Shown here piece by piece: positions 49,266-58,240 of a stretch of 64,000 bases of DNA. The stretch comes from Roseivirga sp. UBA6061. GTDB lineage: Bacteria; Bacteroidota; Bacteroidia; Cytophagales; Cyclobacteriaceae. The notes under the pieces are model-generated. The model made no database searches. It was not told the origin of the DNA and worked only from the letters and a program-made list of their open reading frames with translations. Each line of letters opens with the position of its first letter. Position 1 is the stretch's first letter. Where the stretch lies: positions 44,894 to 108,893 of the forward strand of contig DIYF01000171.1 in the NCBI GenBank assembly GCA_002427745.1, given 5' to 3'. Position numbers and translations under genes: made by a program.

Positions 49266-52200
49266 ATGGTTAAGTTTCTCATCAACAGACCCATTGCCGT
49301 ATTCCTTTCATTCCTTGGCATTCTGTTTTTCAGCGTTCTGGCCATCAGGGAGCTGCCCGTTTCTCTGCTCCCCAACATCGAGGTCCCCTCAATCGTGATT
49401 AAGGTAGACTACCCAAACAACCCTGCCGAGATCATAGAAAACAGTGTACTCAGGCCTATTCGCACCGAGCTTAACTCACTGAACAGTCTGAAGTCCATTG
49501 AAAGCACCGCGAGCAGCGAAACAGGACTGATAGACCTTCAGTTTGATTATGGTACGCGCATGGACCTGGCCTACATTGAGATCAATGAGAAAGTCGACCG
49601 CCTGCAGGAGTCTCTGCCCCGCGATTTAGACCGGCCCAGGATTATCCGCATCAATACCTCTGACATTCCGATCATACGCATACAGGTGGTGCCCAAACCG
49701 GGCACAGACTTTATAGAACTTTCAGAGCTCGCAGAAAAGGTGCTCAAAAAGAGACTGGAGCAAATACCCGGAGTATCCATTGTAGACTTAAATGGCTACA
49801 GGCAGGAGTTCATCGCAATAGAACCTGACAAAGGCCAGCTCGAAGCGCTCAACATAAGCGAATCGCAAATAGAAAACATACTCAAAGGGGCTAACCAGGA
49901 ACTGGGCCAGCTCTCTATCAAAGATGGTCAGTATCGGTACTTTGTACGCATGGCCAACAGACTTGACGATCTGGAAGAGATCAGAAAGTTGCCATTAGTC
50001 ACGAAAGAGGGGGAAGTGATCGCGCTTGAAAGGGCTGCAGAGGTAAGGTTTGAGACAGAGAAAATACTGGGCTATCACCTGTTTGATGATAAAGAGGGAC
50101 TGGTGATTACCGTGCACAAACAAAGCAGTGCCAAAATGACCGAGCTGACTCCTCTGGTCTATGAGGCCATTGACAATTTCAGGGTCGATTACCCTCAGGC
50201 AGATTTTGAAGCCACCCAGGATCAGTCGTTACTGCTGAATGCCGGAATCGACAATCTGACCAGCAGTCTTATCTACGGGGGTATTTTTGCCTTTGCCGTT
50301 TTGTTCCTTTTTATGGGCAATGTAAGAATGCCCATCATCATGGGTATCACCCTGCCGGTATCTCTCATCATCAGTTTTCTGCTGTTCTATGCAGTAGGCC
50401 TGAGCATTAACATTATCTCTCTGAGCGGCCTGGCCCTTGGCCTGGGTATGCTCATAGACAATGCCATTATCGTCATCGATAACATTACCCGCAAGTGCAA
50501 AGACGGGCTCTCTTTGGTACAGGCCTGCATTACCGGGGTCAATGAAGTCATGGCACCTCTGATTAGCTCTGTACTCACCACGCTGGCAGTATTTGTTCCG
50601 CTGGTATTTCTCAACGGGCTTACCGGATCGCTCTTCTACGACCAGGCGGTTTCCGTAGCGGTCATTCTGGGTACCTCCCTGATGGTGGCTTTTGTGCTGC
50701 TCCCACTCCTGTACAGGGCGTTTTTCTCTAAAACCCGAAAAAGTATCAAGGAAGACAGCCTTCTTTTCGGGGCTATTCTCAAACTGTACAAAGCCGTATA
50801 CAAGCTCGTCTGGCAATTCAAAACGATCAGCTTTATCCTGCTCCTGGCGTTAATTCCTGTGGCTTACCTGCTGATTGTAAACTTTGAAAAGTCGGGGCTT
50901 CCGGATATAGACAAAACGGAAACCCTGGTCACGATTAACTGGAATGAGCCCATAGATGCAGATGCCAACAAGCTACGGGTGACTGAGCTACTCAACGAAC
51001 TGGACACTGGTATTACCCGGGAAGCTGATCTGGGACTTAAACAGTTTTTACTGGCCATAGAAGATGGCAGTGTCGCCAATGCAGAAGTGTACCTTAAGTT
51101 TGATACTAAAGAAGAAAAAAGCACCACCGAAAAATGGCTTTCTTCTTACCTTCTGCAACGACACCCACAGGCTACCTTTAAAATAGAAGATGCCCCTAAT
51201 GCCTTCGATCAGATATTTAAGGCAAGTGGCCGCTTTTTCGTTTCAAAGTGGAAAAACCTTTCCAGGAATGAATTGATGAATGAAGCTGACCTGGCCAGGC
51301 TGGAACAAGATGTATCCACAATTTCTGAAGCTGAAATACTCAGGGGAAGTGGCTTTCTGTTCGAGGAATCTCTGGAAGCTATCATCGACAATCAATCACT
51401 TTCCTTCTACAATATATCTGAACAGGCCTTCAAAGACGGGCTGTCCAAGGCATTGGATGGATACCTGGTCACAGAGATCAGACGCTTCGGGGAGGTAACC
51501 CCGGTTCGGATTCAGCGTCCCCTCGGAGATTTTCAGGAGCAGTTGAGAAGAGTTACCGTCAGTAATGCCAAAAATGAGCAATACCCGCTCTCCACCTTTG
51601 TGAAGATGCAGTTCACCAAAAATCAGAAGAATATTACAGCTGACCGCACAGGAGCTTATCAGTCACTGGAATGGGAAAGCATTTCCGAGGAAGAGCTCGA
51701 ACAGCTTTCTGCTCAACTCCCGGCCGTTGGTGCGCAATACGGCCTTAATGTAGATTTTTCAGGAGCCTATTTTGAAAACCAGGAAAACCTGAAGCAGCTG
51801 ATTTTTATTCTGATGATCTCGGTAGCGCTGCTCTATTTCATTCTGGCCGCTCAGTTTGAGTCTCTGATACAACCGCTCGTGGTCATCTTTACCCTGCCGC
51901 TGGGAATAGCCGGAGCACTGTTGGTGCTGACGCTGACGGGCGGTACCCTGAATGTTATGTCAGCCATTGGTATCATTGTCATGCTGGGTATTATGGTGAA
52001 CGATGCCATACTGAAAATTGACACGATCAATCGTTTAAGAACCGAAAATCAGGGGAATGATGGACTTTCGAAGAGGGAGGTCATTGCCGGTGCCATTGCC
52101 AAAACCGGTGAGATTCGCCTCAAACCTATTTTGATGACTTCCATTACAACCATCCTGGCTTTGCTTCCTGTCGTGTTTTCCGCGGGCCTGGGAGCAGACC

Positions 52201-52307
52201 TGCAACGGCCTTTGGTTTATGCCGTGATTGGTGGTTTGACCATTGGTACCTTTACCGCTCTTTATTTTGTGCCGCTGGCTTATTGGTTTGTGGTGAGGAA
52301 GAACTGA
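49266..52307 (+). CDS. RND efflux transporter permease (rightward pump)
   Basis: 1,013 residues, AcrB/HAE1-like. Starts MVKFLINRPIAVFLSFLGIL then FSVLAIRELPVSLLPNIEVPSIVIKVDYPN, and porter domains PN1/PN2 follow. TM4 motif GLALGLGMLIDNAIIVIDNITR shows one relay Asp followed by Asn, and the C-terminal half has GIIVMLGIMVNDAILKIDTINRL. The gene begins 3 bases after the adaptor stop, so both are co-transcribed. It resembles in layout, but is not a close copy of, the divergent leftward pump. Ligand unknown. Confidence 0.87.
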   Translation: MVKFLINRPIAVFLSFLGILFFSVLAIRELPVSLLPNIEVPSIVIKVDYPNNPAEIIENSVLRPIRTELNSLNSLKSIESTASSETGLIDLQFDYGTRMDLAYIEINEKVDRLQESLPRDLDRPRIIRINTSDIPIIRIQVVPKPGTDFIELSELAEKVLKKRLEQIPGVSIVDLNGYRQEFIAIEPDKGQLEALNISESQIENILKGANQELGQLSIKDGQYRYFVRMANRLDDLEEIRKLPLVTKEGEVIALERAAEVRFETEKILGYHLFDDKEGLVITVHKQSSAKMTELTPLVYEAIDNFRVDYPQADFEATQDQSLLLNAGIDNLTSSLIYGGIFAFAVLFLFMGNVRMPIIMGITLPVSLIISFLLFYAVGLSINIISLSGLALGLGMLIDNAIIVIDNITRKCKDGLSLVQACITGVNEVMAPLISSVLTTLAVFVPLVFLNGLTGSLFYDQAVSVAVILGTSLMVAFVLLPLLYRAFFSKTRKSIKEDSLLFGAILKLYKAVYKLVWQFKTISFILLLALIPVAYLLIVNFEKSGLPDIDKTETLVTINWNEPIDADANKLRVTELLNELDTGITREADLGLKQFLLAIEDGSVANAEVYLKFDTKEEKSTTEKWLSSYLLQRHPQATFKIEDAPNAFDQIFKASGRFFVSKWKNLSRNELMNEADLARLEQDVSTISEAEILRGSGFLFEESLEAIIDNQSLSFYNISEQAFKDGLSKALDGYLVTEIRRFGEVTPVRIQRPLGDFQEQLRRVTVSNAKNEQYPLSTFVKMQFTKNQKNITADRTGAYQSLEWESISEEELEQLSAQLPAVGAQYGLNVDFSGAYFENQENLKQLIFILMISVALLYFILAAQFESLIQPLVVIFTLPLGIAGALLVLTLTGGTLNVMSAIGIIVMLGIMVNDAILKIDTINRLRTENQGNDGLSKREVIAGAIAKTGEIRLKPILMTSITTILALLPVVFSAGLGADLQRPLVYAVIGGLTIGTFTALYFVPLAYWFVVRKN

Positions 52308-52354
52308 CGTTAAGAGGCACACAGAGCTTAGTTTACCATCCTGTGTATTAGTGA

Positions 52355-52377
52355 GGACACCCTCTGAGAGGATGTCC
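52355..52377. terminator. Hairpin between convergent genes
   Basis: GGACA-C-CCTC/GAGG-A-TGTCC with a 3-base loop lies between the RND pump and the propeller lipoprotein. There is no T-run on either strand, so this is a possible terminator only. Confidence 0.4.
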
Positions 52378-52403
52378 GATATGTCCTGATGTAGTTGATC
52401 TGT

Positions 52404-53561
52404 TCAAAGGTTAAGCTTCAATTCCATTACAACCGGATTATCATTGATATCCATCTTGCCTAACAGCCCTTCGTACTCCCCGAAGGCTTCTTTGTGCTTT
52501 CCGGCATATTCCAGCAAATCTCCCGGATGTATAAGGAGAACGATCGTATTGTCATTGATAAACTCAAAAGCTGGTGCTCTTCCAGAAAGAGCCTCAAAAG
52601 TATTTAATTCGCCATTTTTCTTATCAAGAAATAAGTGATAGAAATTCGTGGCCTTATCAGTCTGTTGGGTTACCAGATTCAGATAAGCCAGTTCCTCGGA
52701 TTCAAAATATGACCTGATCAGACCGATTCCATTTGCAAGAATTTTGTCAAAATTAGCAAGAGCATCATGTCCTTCAAAGGCGTCTTCCCTGAGATTATAC
52801 TTCCCGAAATTCACACTATAAGTCTTCTCAATACCTTCGGGATTAACAACAAACACATCATTATTGAAGGACTCATTGTAGAAGACCGACTTTCCATACC
52901 TATGAAAGTTATTCTCAGCTAAAGAGTATAGATTCCTCTTTTCTATCGGATAAAACTCCTTTAAGCTTTCACCTTTATTGCTACGTACATGAAGCTTATA
53001 CTTATTGTCAAAAACGGGGTTAGACCCGGTTGAAAAAATTAGATCGTTCTCAAGCATTTCCAAATCATAGTAGGTAGACTCTTCAAATGCCATTTTGCCT
53101 ATGAACTCTCCGGTCTTTTTAAACTGATGAATTTGAGACATACTCCCCTCATTGGACAGTACATAAACCTGCTCACCTTTAACAATAAAACTGATCGGGT
53201 TATGATATTCGCCAGGTGCCACCCCTACCTCACCAATAGAGTTAAGAAATGTACCATTCTTATCAAATCGATGAATCCGCCCGTCTTGTTGAGAAAAGAG
53301 GTAATAGTTTTCCCCATTCTTTCTGAACAGGTTAAAGTCACCCACCAAAATTCCAGGGTTTGTTTCAAGCGGAACCATCTTGAGCTCCGATTTACTGAGT
53401 AAATCAGTAAAGTCTCGTAGCACAAGAGATTCAAAGTCAATCACCTGTGTTGAGTCAAACTCACCTGCCTTCTCGATACAGCCGCCATTGGCAAAAAGAA
53501 GCCACAGCAGGAATAAGGCTGGTAATCCAGCCTTATTCTTTTTTCTGAAACCTGATATCAT
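52404..53561 (-). CDS. 6-bladed beta-propeller lipoprotein
   Basis: 385 residues. The signal peptide ends in lipobox NGGC near 25-28. The mature protein has NHL-like blade repeats: EVGVAPGEYHNPISFIVKGEQVYVLSNEG, the hallmark start of the Bacteroidota 6-bladed-propeller family (BF3164-like), plus FDKNGTFLNSIGE and FKKTGEFIGKMAFE as blade ends. It is coupled to a small Cys-rich secreted peptide gene by a 4-base overlap (ATGA). Such propellers often neighbour NVEALA-type peptides in Bacteroidota; that pairing is known in general, and the link here is inferred from context. Function unknown. Confidence 0.8.
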   Translation of the reverse strand: MISGFRKKNKAGLPALFLLWLLFANGGCIEKAGEFDSTQVIDFESLVLRDFTDLLSKSELKMVPLETNPGILVGDFNLFRKNGENYYLFSQQDGRIHRFDKNGTFLNSIGEVGVAPGEYHNPISFIVKGEQVYVLSNEGSMSQIHQFKKTGEFIGKMAFEESTYYDLEMLENDLIFSTGSNPVFDNKYKLHVRSNKGESLKEFYPIEKRNLYSLAENNFHRYGKSVFYNESFNNDVFVVNPEGIEKTYSVNFGKYNLREDAFEGHDALANFDKILANGIGLIRSYFESEELAYLNLVTQQTDKATNFYHLFLDKKNGELNTFEALSGRAPAFEFINDNTIVLLIHPGDLLEYAGKHKEAFGEYEGLLGKMDINDNPVVMELKLNL

Positions 53562-53779
53562 GTCGGGTTTCCTACACCTTCACAAGTCTCACAGTGGTAC
53601 CTTCTACAGGTATCAGGTGTAAAATCGTTGGAACACTTCAGTTTGAGTCCGCTTCCAAAAGAACACCAGGTGATTCTCACATAACATTCAGGAATTTCCT
53701 TAGCCTCAGCTTTAGGTGCAAATGCAAAGGTCAGTACCAACGCAAAGGTTAATACTAACCAGGGAGCTTTTTTTTTCAT
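53558..53779 (-). CDS. Secreted six-cysteine peptide (NVEALA-like context)
   Basis: 73 residues. Signal peptide MKKKAPWLVLTFALVLTFAF then APKAEAKEIPE, followed by a mature core with six Cys at ECYV, WCSF, KCSN, TCRR, HCET and TCEG. The KAEAKE.PECY start and six Cys resemble the small NVEALA-type secreted peptides that accompany propeller lipoproteins, though the NVEALA motif itself is not exact. The Cys count suggests three disulphides or metal binding. It is the first gene of the two-gene unit, with a repeat-rich upstream region. Confidence 0.6.
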   Translation of the reverse strand: MKKKAPWLVLTFALVLTFAFAPKAEAKEIPECYVRITWCSFGSGLKLKCSNDFTPDTCRRYHCETCEGVGNPT

Positions 53780-54227
53780 TACTTAAAATTTAAAATCACC
53801 TACTCTCTTACAGGGTTTTCGGCTTCGCCCTTTGTAACTCGCCAGTCCGGGTTGAGCTGCATGCACCACTTTCTCCCGGGCTTGTTCATTACACCTACTC
53901 TCTTAAAGGGTTTTCGGCATCCCCTCAGAGCAAAAAATCACAGGTGAAAACCTTATAAATTCGCGCTCGTTTAGTCGATTTTAAGCACCTAAAACCAATA
54001 TTACAAGCCTGGAAAATTATATTGAAAATAAAGTTAAAAGGCTGATTACCTTTTGACTCCCGGTGGAATCTAGTTGGATATCCCACAAAACCCGACAGGC
54101 TGTCAGCTCAATAAAATCAAAGAAACAAGGTGGCTTTTTATGGCTATTCCTGACATCCTGTCACCCGATTTCCCTTGGTATGGCATTTGATATTTGCTGG
54201 CCAGATTAAAAAACTGACAAAATAACC
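53780..54227. other. Intergenic region upstream of htpG and the Cys-peptide gene
   Basis: 448 bases between divergent genes. The left part holds the 95-bp repeat listed separately. On the right side GATATTTG at 54189-54196, one base off the -7 consensus, is 31 bases before htpG. No CIRCE-type (TTAGCACTC) repeat was found before htpG. The middle is AT-rich without recognised features. Confidence 0.45.
53797..53918. repeat. Direct repeat of a 95-bp unit (27-bp arms) before the Cys-peptide gene
   Basis: 27-base copies at 53797-53823 and 53892-53918 differ at one base (on the minus strand, GCCGAAAACCCT then TAAGAGAGTAGGTG after one variable base) with a 95-base period. On the minus strand each is followed by an ATG, one opening the Cys-peptide gene and the other a 29-codon ORF (53888-53799). 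This suggests a repeated leader, or a short repeat of a dispersed family. Confidence 0.55.
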
Positions 54228-56120
54228 ATGCAAGAAAAAGGTACTATCTCGATCCATACCGAGAATATTTTCCCCATCATCAAGAAGTTCCTCTACTCAG
54301 ACCATGAGATCTTTTTGAGAGAGCTTGTATCAAATGCGGTAGACGCAACACAGAAAATCAAAAGACTGGCCTCGCTGGGTGAGTATGAAGGCAAAGTGGG
54401 ATCACCCCGCGTTGAAGTGAGCGTCAATAAGAAAAAGAAGACCATTACCGTAAGCGATTCCGGTATTGGTATGACTGCTGAAGAAATTAAGAAATACATC
54501 AACCAGATCGCCTTTTCCGGTGCTACTGAATTTGTTGAGAAATTCAAAGATGCCGGAGATGCCAAAGAGATCATCGGTAAATTCGGTCTGGGCTTCTACT
54601 CTGCCTTTATGGTGTCTGACAAAGTAGAGATCGACACCCTCTCTTACCAGGAAGGTGCTGAGCCTGCCAGGTGGATCTGTGACGGAAGCACTGAGTTTGA
54701 GATCACGGAAGGCAAGCGCAAAAAGCGTGGTACTACCATTACCCTGCATGTAAATGAAGACTCTGAAGAGTTTCTGGAAGACAGCAGAATCCAGAACATC
54801 CTTGACAAGTATGCCAAATTCCTGCCGATTGAAGTGAAATTCGGTCAGAAAGAAAGACAGGTAGAAGATGGTGAGGATGAAGAAGGTAAGAAGAAGTGGA
54901 AAACGGTAAAGGAGAATAACATCGTTAATAACACCGCTCCTATCTGGACCAAGTCTCCTTCAGAGCTGAAAGATGAAGACTATCTCTCTTTCTACAAAGA
55001 GTTGTACCCCATGTCAGAAGATCCGCTCTTCTGGATTCACCTCAACGTAGATTACCCCTTTGAACTTACCGGTATTCTGTACTTCCCAAAAATCAAGAAT
55101 GATTTTGAGATGCAGAAAAACAAAATTCAGCTCTACTCACGCCAGGTATTTATTACCGATGAGGTAAAAGACGTAGTTCCTGAATTCCTGATGTTACTAC
55201 ATGGTATCATCGATTCACCGGACATTCCGCTGAACGTATCGCGAAGTTACCTGCAGTCTGACGGTAATGTGAAGAAGATCAACTCTTACATCACCAAGAA
55301 AGTAGCAGACAAGCTGGGCGAGCTCTTCAAAAAAGAGCGTGAATCTTACGAGAGCAAGTGGGACGACATCGGGCTGTTTGTAAAGTATGGCATGATCTCA
55401 GAAGAGAAGTTTTACGACAAAGCCAAAGCCTTCTCTTTGGTGAAAAACACTGAGGGCAAATACTTCACGCTGGATGAGTACAATACGCACATTGAGACCA
55501 ACCAGACTGACAAAGACAGCAACAAAATCTGGCTGTACGCCACGGATGTTGCCAAACAGGACGGCTTCATTACAGCGGCCACCGACAAGGGGTATGACGT
55601 GCTGGTATTCGATACACCGATCGACAGCCACTTCATCAACCACATGGAAATGAAGCTGGAGAAAACCCAGATCAAGCGTGTGGATGCCGACAATGTGGAC
55701 AAGCTGGTAGATAAAGACGAGAAGAAAGAGCTGGTTATTTCAGATGAGGAAAAAGAAAGCCTCAAAGGAATATTTGACAAGGCCATCGATAACCAAAGTT
55801 ATACGGTAGCTGTTGAGCCGCTTGCTCCTGAAGATGCCCCTGTTTCTGTGACCATGCCTGAGTTTATGCGCAGAATGAAAGACATGCAGGCTACCGGTGG
55901 CGGAGGTTTCAACATGTTCGGTGGTATGCCTGACAGTTACAATGTAACCGTCAACGGTAACCACAAGCTAGCCGATAAAATCCTCAAATCTGAGGCCGAT
56001 GATGCCAAAGAAGGGCTTGCCAAGCAGGCTTTTGACCTGGCATTGCTTTCTCAGGGACTGCTTGAAGGAAAAGACCTGACGGAGTTCATCAAAAGAAGCA
56101 CAGAGATTCTGGGAGAATAA
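54228..56120 (+). CDS. htpG: Chaperone HtpG (Hsp90)
   Basis: 630 residues, the expected length. N-terminal GHKL ATPase: LYSDHEIFLRELVSNAVDA near 23-41 (catalytic Glu and Asn), DSGIGMT near 84-90, IGKFGLGFYSAFMV near 118-131. The middle domain carries the ATP-contacting Arg region SPDIPLNVSRSYLQ near 334-347 and the C-terminal dimer domain ends LTEFIKRSTEIL. It is an ATP-dependent protein-folding chaperone in the cytoplasm. A strong terminator follows. Heat regulation is expected in the family but no CIRCE-type operator is seen. Confidence 0.97.
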   Translation: MQEKGTISIHTENIFPIIKKFLYSDHEIFLRELVSNAVDATQKIKRLASLGEYEGKVGSPRVEVSVNKKKKTITVSDSGIGMTAEEIKKYINQIAFSGATEFVEKFKDAGDAKEIIGKFGLGFYSAFMVSDKVEIDTLSYQEGAEPARWICDGSTEFEITEGKRKKRGTTITLHVNEDSEEFLEDSRIQNILDKYAKFLPIEVKFGQKERQVEDGEDEEGKKKWKTVKENNIVNNTAPIWTKSPSELKDEDYLSFYKELYPMSEDPLFWIHLNVDYPFELTGILYFPKIKNDFEMQKNKIQLYSRQVFITDEVKDVVPEFLMLLHGIIDSPDIPLNVSRSYLQSDGNVKKINSYITKKVADKLGELFKKERESYESKWDDIGLFVKYGMISEEKFYDKAKAFSLVKNTEGKYFTLDEYNTHIETNQTDKDSNKIWLYATDVAKQDGFITAATDKGYDVLVFDTPIDSHFINHMEMKLEKTQIKRVDADNVDKLVDKDEKKELVISDEEKESLKGIFDKAIDNQSYTVAVEPLAPEDAPVSVTMPEFMRRMKDMQATGGGGFNMFGGMPDSYNVTVNGNHKLADKILKSEADDAKEGLAKQAFDLALLSQGLLEGKDLTEFIKRSTEILGE

Positions 56121-56143
56121 GTATCCCGAACTGAATATATTTG

Positions 56144-56179
56144 AGCCCTGGTTCCGGTTTACGGGATCAGGGCTTTTTT
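56144..56179 (+). terminator. Rho-independent terminator of htpG
   Basis: AGCCCTG (56144-56150) pairs with CAGGGCT (56168-56174), followed by TTTTT. Because it overlaps any start near 56141, it supports the next gene starting at 56195. Confidence 0.8.
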
Positions 56180-56194
56180 AATGATCCTTCGAAG

Positions 56195-57019
56195 ATGTAC
56201 AAAGGTGTCTTAACGAAAATGCGTACAGAGCTGGGCTCCCCCATTCACTACCACCTCACCCTGGGCGATGATGAACTGGAGGTCAATTCGCTTCTCGGCA
56301 AGATGCTTCATATTCAGTTAGAGGGGTACCAGTGTCTTCATTGCCGGCAATACAAAAAGATTTTCCGACAAGGACACTGTTACGACTGCTTTTACGAGCA
56401 GCCTCAAACAGCGGACTGGATTATGAGGCCCGAACTTTCTACGGCCCATCTGGGCATTGAAGACCGCGACCTGGCCTTTGAAAAACAGGTACAGCTTGCT
56501 CCTCATATTGTTTACCTGGCACTCTCCAGCAATATCAAAGTAGGCGTTACCCGAAAAACTCAGGTACCTACCCGCTGGATAGACCAGGGAGCTACAGCCG
56601 CGCTCGAGATCATAGAAGCACCCAACCGATACCTGGCCGGCATAGCAGAAGTAGCCCTTAAAAAGCTGATAGCCGATAAAACCAACTGGCGTAAAATGCT
56701 CCGAAACGATGTAGATCAGGGGAACCTGTTTGATATACGGGATTCATTGTATCAGCATGTACCTGAGGAAGTAAAACCTTACTTTCTCGGCAGCAACTCC
56801 AATCTCTGGCAACTGGATTTTCCGGTAAACCGCTACCCTCAGAAAATCAAGAGCCTCAATCTGGCCAGGACACCTCGGTTTGAATCAAAGCTGGTGGGTA
56901 TAAAAGCACAGTACCTCATCTTCGAGAATGACACCGTATTCAATGTGAGGGGCAATGAAGGAACCATTGTCAGCCTGGAAGTAAGCCAGCCACAGGTTAC
57001 ACTCAGCCTGTTCGGCTAA
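56195..57019 (+). CDS. DUF2797 protein
   Basis: 274 residues from the ATG at 56195 (MYKGVLTKMRTELGSPIHYHL). The family's zinc-finger-like Cys pairs are present: CLHCRQYKKIFRQGHCYDCFY near 48-68 (two CxxC). The central LALSSNIKVGVTRKTQVPTRWIDQGATAA near 126-154 resembles the GIY-YIG-like core of DUF2797, whose biochemical function is unknown. An earlier in-frame start at 56141 would lie inside the htpG terminator. It is probably monocistronic. Confidence 0.8.
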   Translation: MYKGVLTKMRTELGSPIHYHLTLGDDELEVNSLLGKMLHIQLEGYQCLHCRQYKKIFRQGHCYDCFYEQPQTADWIMRPELSTAHLGIEDRDLAFEKQVQLAPHIVYLALSSNIKVGVTRKTQVPTRWIDQGATAALEIIEAPNRYLAGIAEVALKKLIADKTNWRKMLRNDVDQGNLFDIRDSLYQHVPEEVKPYFLGSNSNLWQLDFPVNRYPQKIKSLNLARTPRFESKLVGIKAQYLIFENDTVFNVRGNEGTIVSLEVSQPQVTLSLFG

Positions 57020-57115
57020 GCCGATATCTCTGACAGCTCTGGTCTGTTTTTTGTGCTTTGCTGCTTAATTGCTTTTTATATCCGAACTTAAAGGCAAGTC
57101 TCAAACTCAAACAAC

Positions 57116-58087
57116 ATGAAAAAAACGATCACCCTTCTGCTCGCACTGATCTGTGCTCCTCTCATTTCACAGGAACAAACCCACATCGTGATTAAACAGG
57201 AGGGCTATGGAAAAAGTCATGGCCTGCGACTGATCTTCAATGATAAAATCATCGATTCTCAAACCGATGGGGAGCTGCTTTTTGAACTGGACACCGTGCT
57301 TACCGAACCACTGTATGCCTCTGTATTGCAAAAGAATAATCGCTATACCGGTTTTTGGATCGATCCCGGATATGGGGAGGTAACCGTGTTTAAAGAAGGT
57401 TTTCCGGGCTCTACCCGGGTCAGGGGATCACAAAGCCATGCGGTATATCGCAGTGTGAAATTTGCCGACACCCCGGAGGAACGTTTTGCGAATTTTCTCT
57501 CTCATAAAAACCACGACATCGCCCTGGAATACCTGAACGGTTCGTTCCAGTTTTCAGGACTGAAAACCGAGCAGTTACAGGCACTCTATGATGCAGTAGA
57601 TGATAGCAATAAAACCAAATTAGATGACCTGAGGGCCCATTTGGTTACCCGAAAAATACCCACTGTAAAAATTGATTCCGACATCTATGACTTCACCGCT
57701 CAGGATAAAGACGGGAAGAGTTTCAGCACCCGGGATTACCGGGGTAAATATCTGCTGATCGACTTTGCAGCCACCGGCTGTGGTCCCTGCTGGTCGGGCT
57801 ACCCCGAATTGATCGCGGAAACATCAAAATACGAGCAACTGGAGGTGATCACTTTTAATGAGGACCATGCCATTGACGCCTGGCAATCCATTGCTGACAA
57901 GCGAAATATCAAATTGGACTGGCCTGTACTCTGGAGTGGTAAAAACAAAAAAGAAGTATTCGAGATTTACAAAATCAACGGCTGGCCCAACTTCTTTCTG
58001 ATCTCACCGGAAGGCAAAGTACTGGATCAATGGATGGGCTCAGGAAGCGAGCATTTGAAGTTCACACTCAACCGATTGGTAAAGTAG
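57116..58087 (+). CDS. TlpA-like thioredoxin-fold protein
   Basis: 323 residues. Signal peptide MKKTITLLLALICAPLISQ, then an N-terminal beta-rich DUF4369-like part (about 20-190) and a C-terminal thioredoxin domain. The active site is FAATGCGPCWSGYPEL near 219-234 with redox Cys (CGPC), followed by a cis-Pro-type NGWPNFFLISPEGKVL near 288-303. It is a periplasmic thiol-disulphide oxidoreductase; partners unknown. DUF4369 + TlpA proteins are abundant in Bacteroidota. Confidence 0.85.
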   Translation: MKKTITLLLALICAPLISQEQTHIVIKQEGYGKSHGLRLIFNDKIIDSQTDGELLFELDTVLTEPLYASVLQKNNRYTGFWIDPGYGEVTVFKEGFPGSTRVRGSQSHAVYRSVKFADTPEERFANFLSHKNHDIALEYLNGSFQFSGLKTEQLQALYDAVDDSNKTKLDDLRAHLVTRKIPTVKIDSDIYDFTAQDKDGKSFSTRDYRGKYLLIDFAATGCGPCWSGYPELIAETSKYEQLEVITFNEDHAIDAWQSIADKRNIKLDWPVLWSGKNKKEVFEIYKINGWPNFFLISPEGKVLDQWMGSGSEHLKFTLNRLVK

Positions 58088-58240
58088 CTGCCGACCGCTG
58101 GCGGACGGTACTGTTCTCAGAGGAACAGAAGTCTGAAGCAGCACACACAGGAAACAGCCCCTAAACTCTCAAAAAGGCTTTTGCGCTTTGGCACCCCTTT
58201 TGAAAAGTAAAGTGCAGTCAAAAACCTAAATTGAATTAGT

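Noticed and set aside
50229..50816. 195-residue open frame on the minus strand
   Set aside because: It is antisense to the RND pump and rich in low-complexity His/Gln; the plus frame has full RND motifs.
56141..56194. Upstream start for the DUF2797 gene
   Set aside because: These codons fall inside the htpG terminator hairpin; the conserved family start is at 56195.
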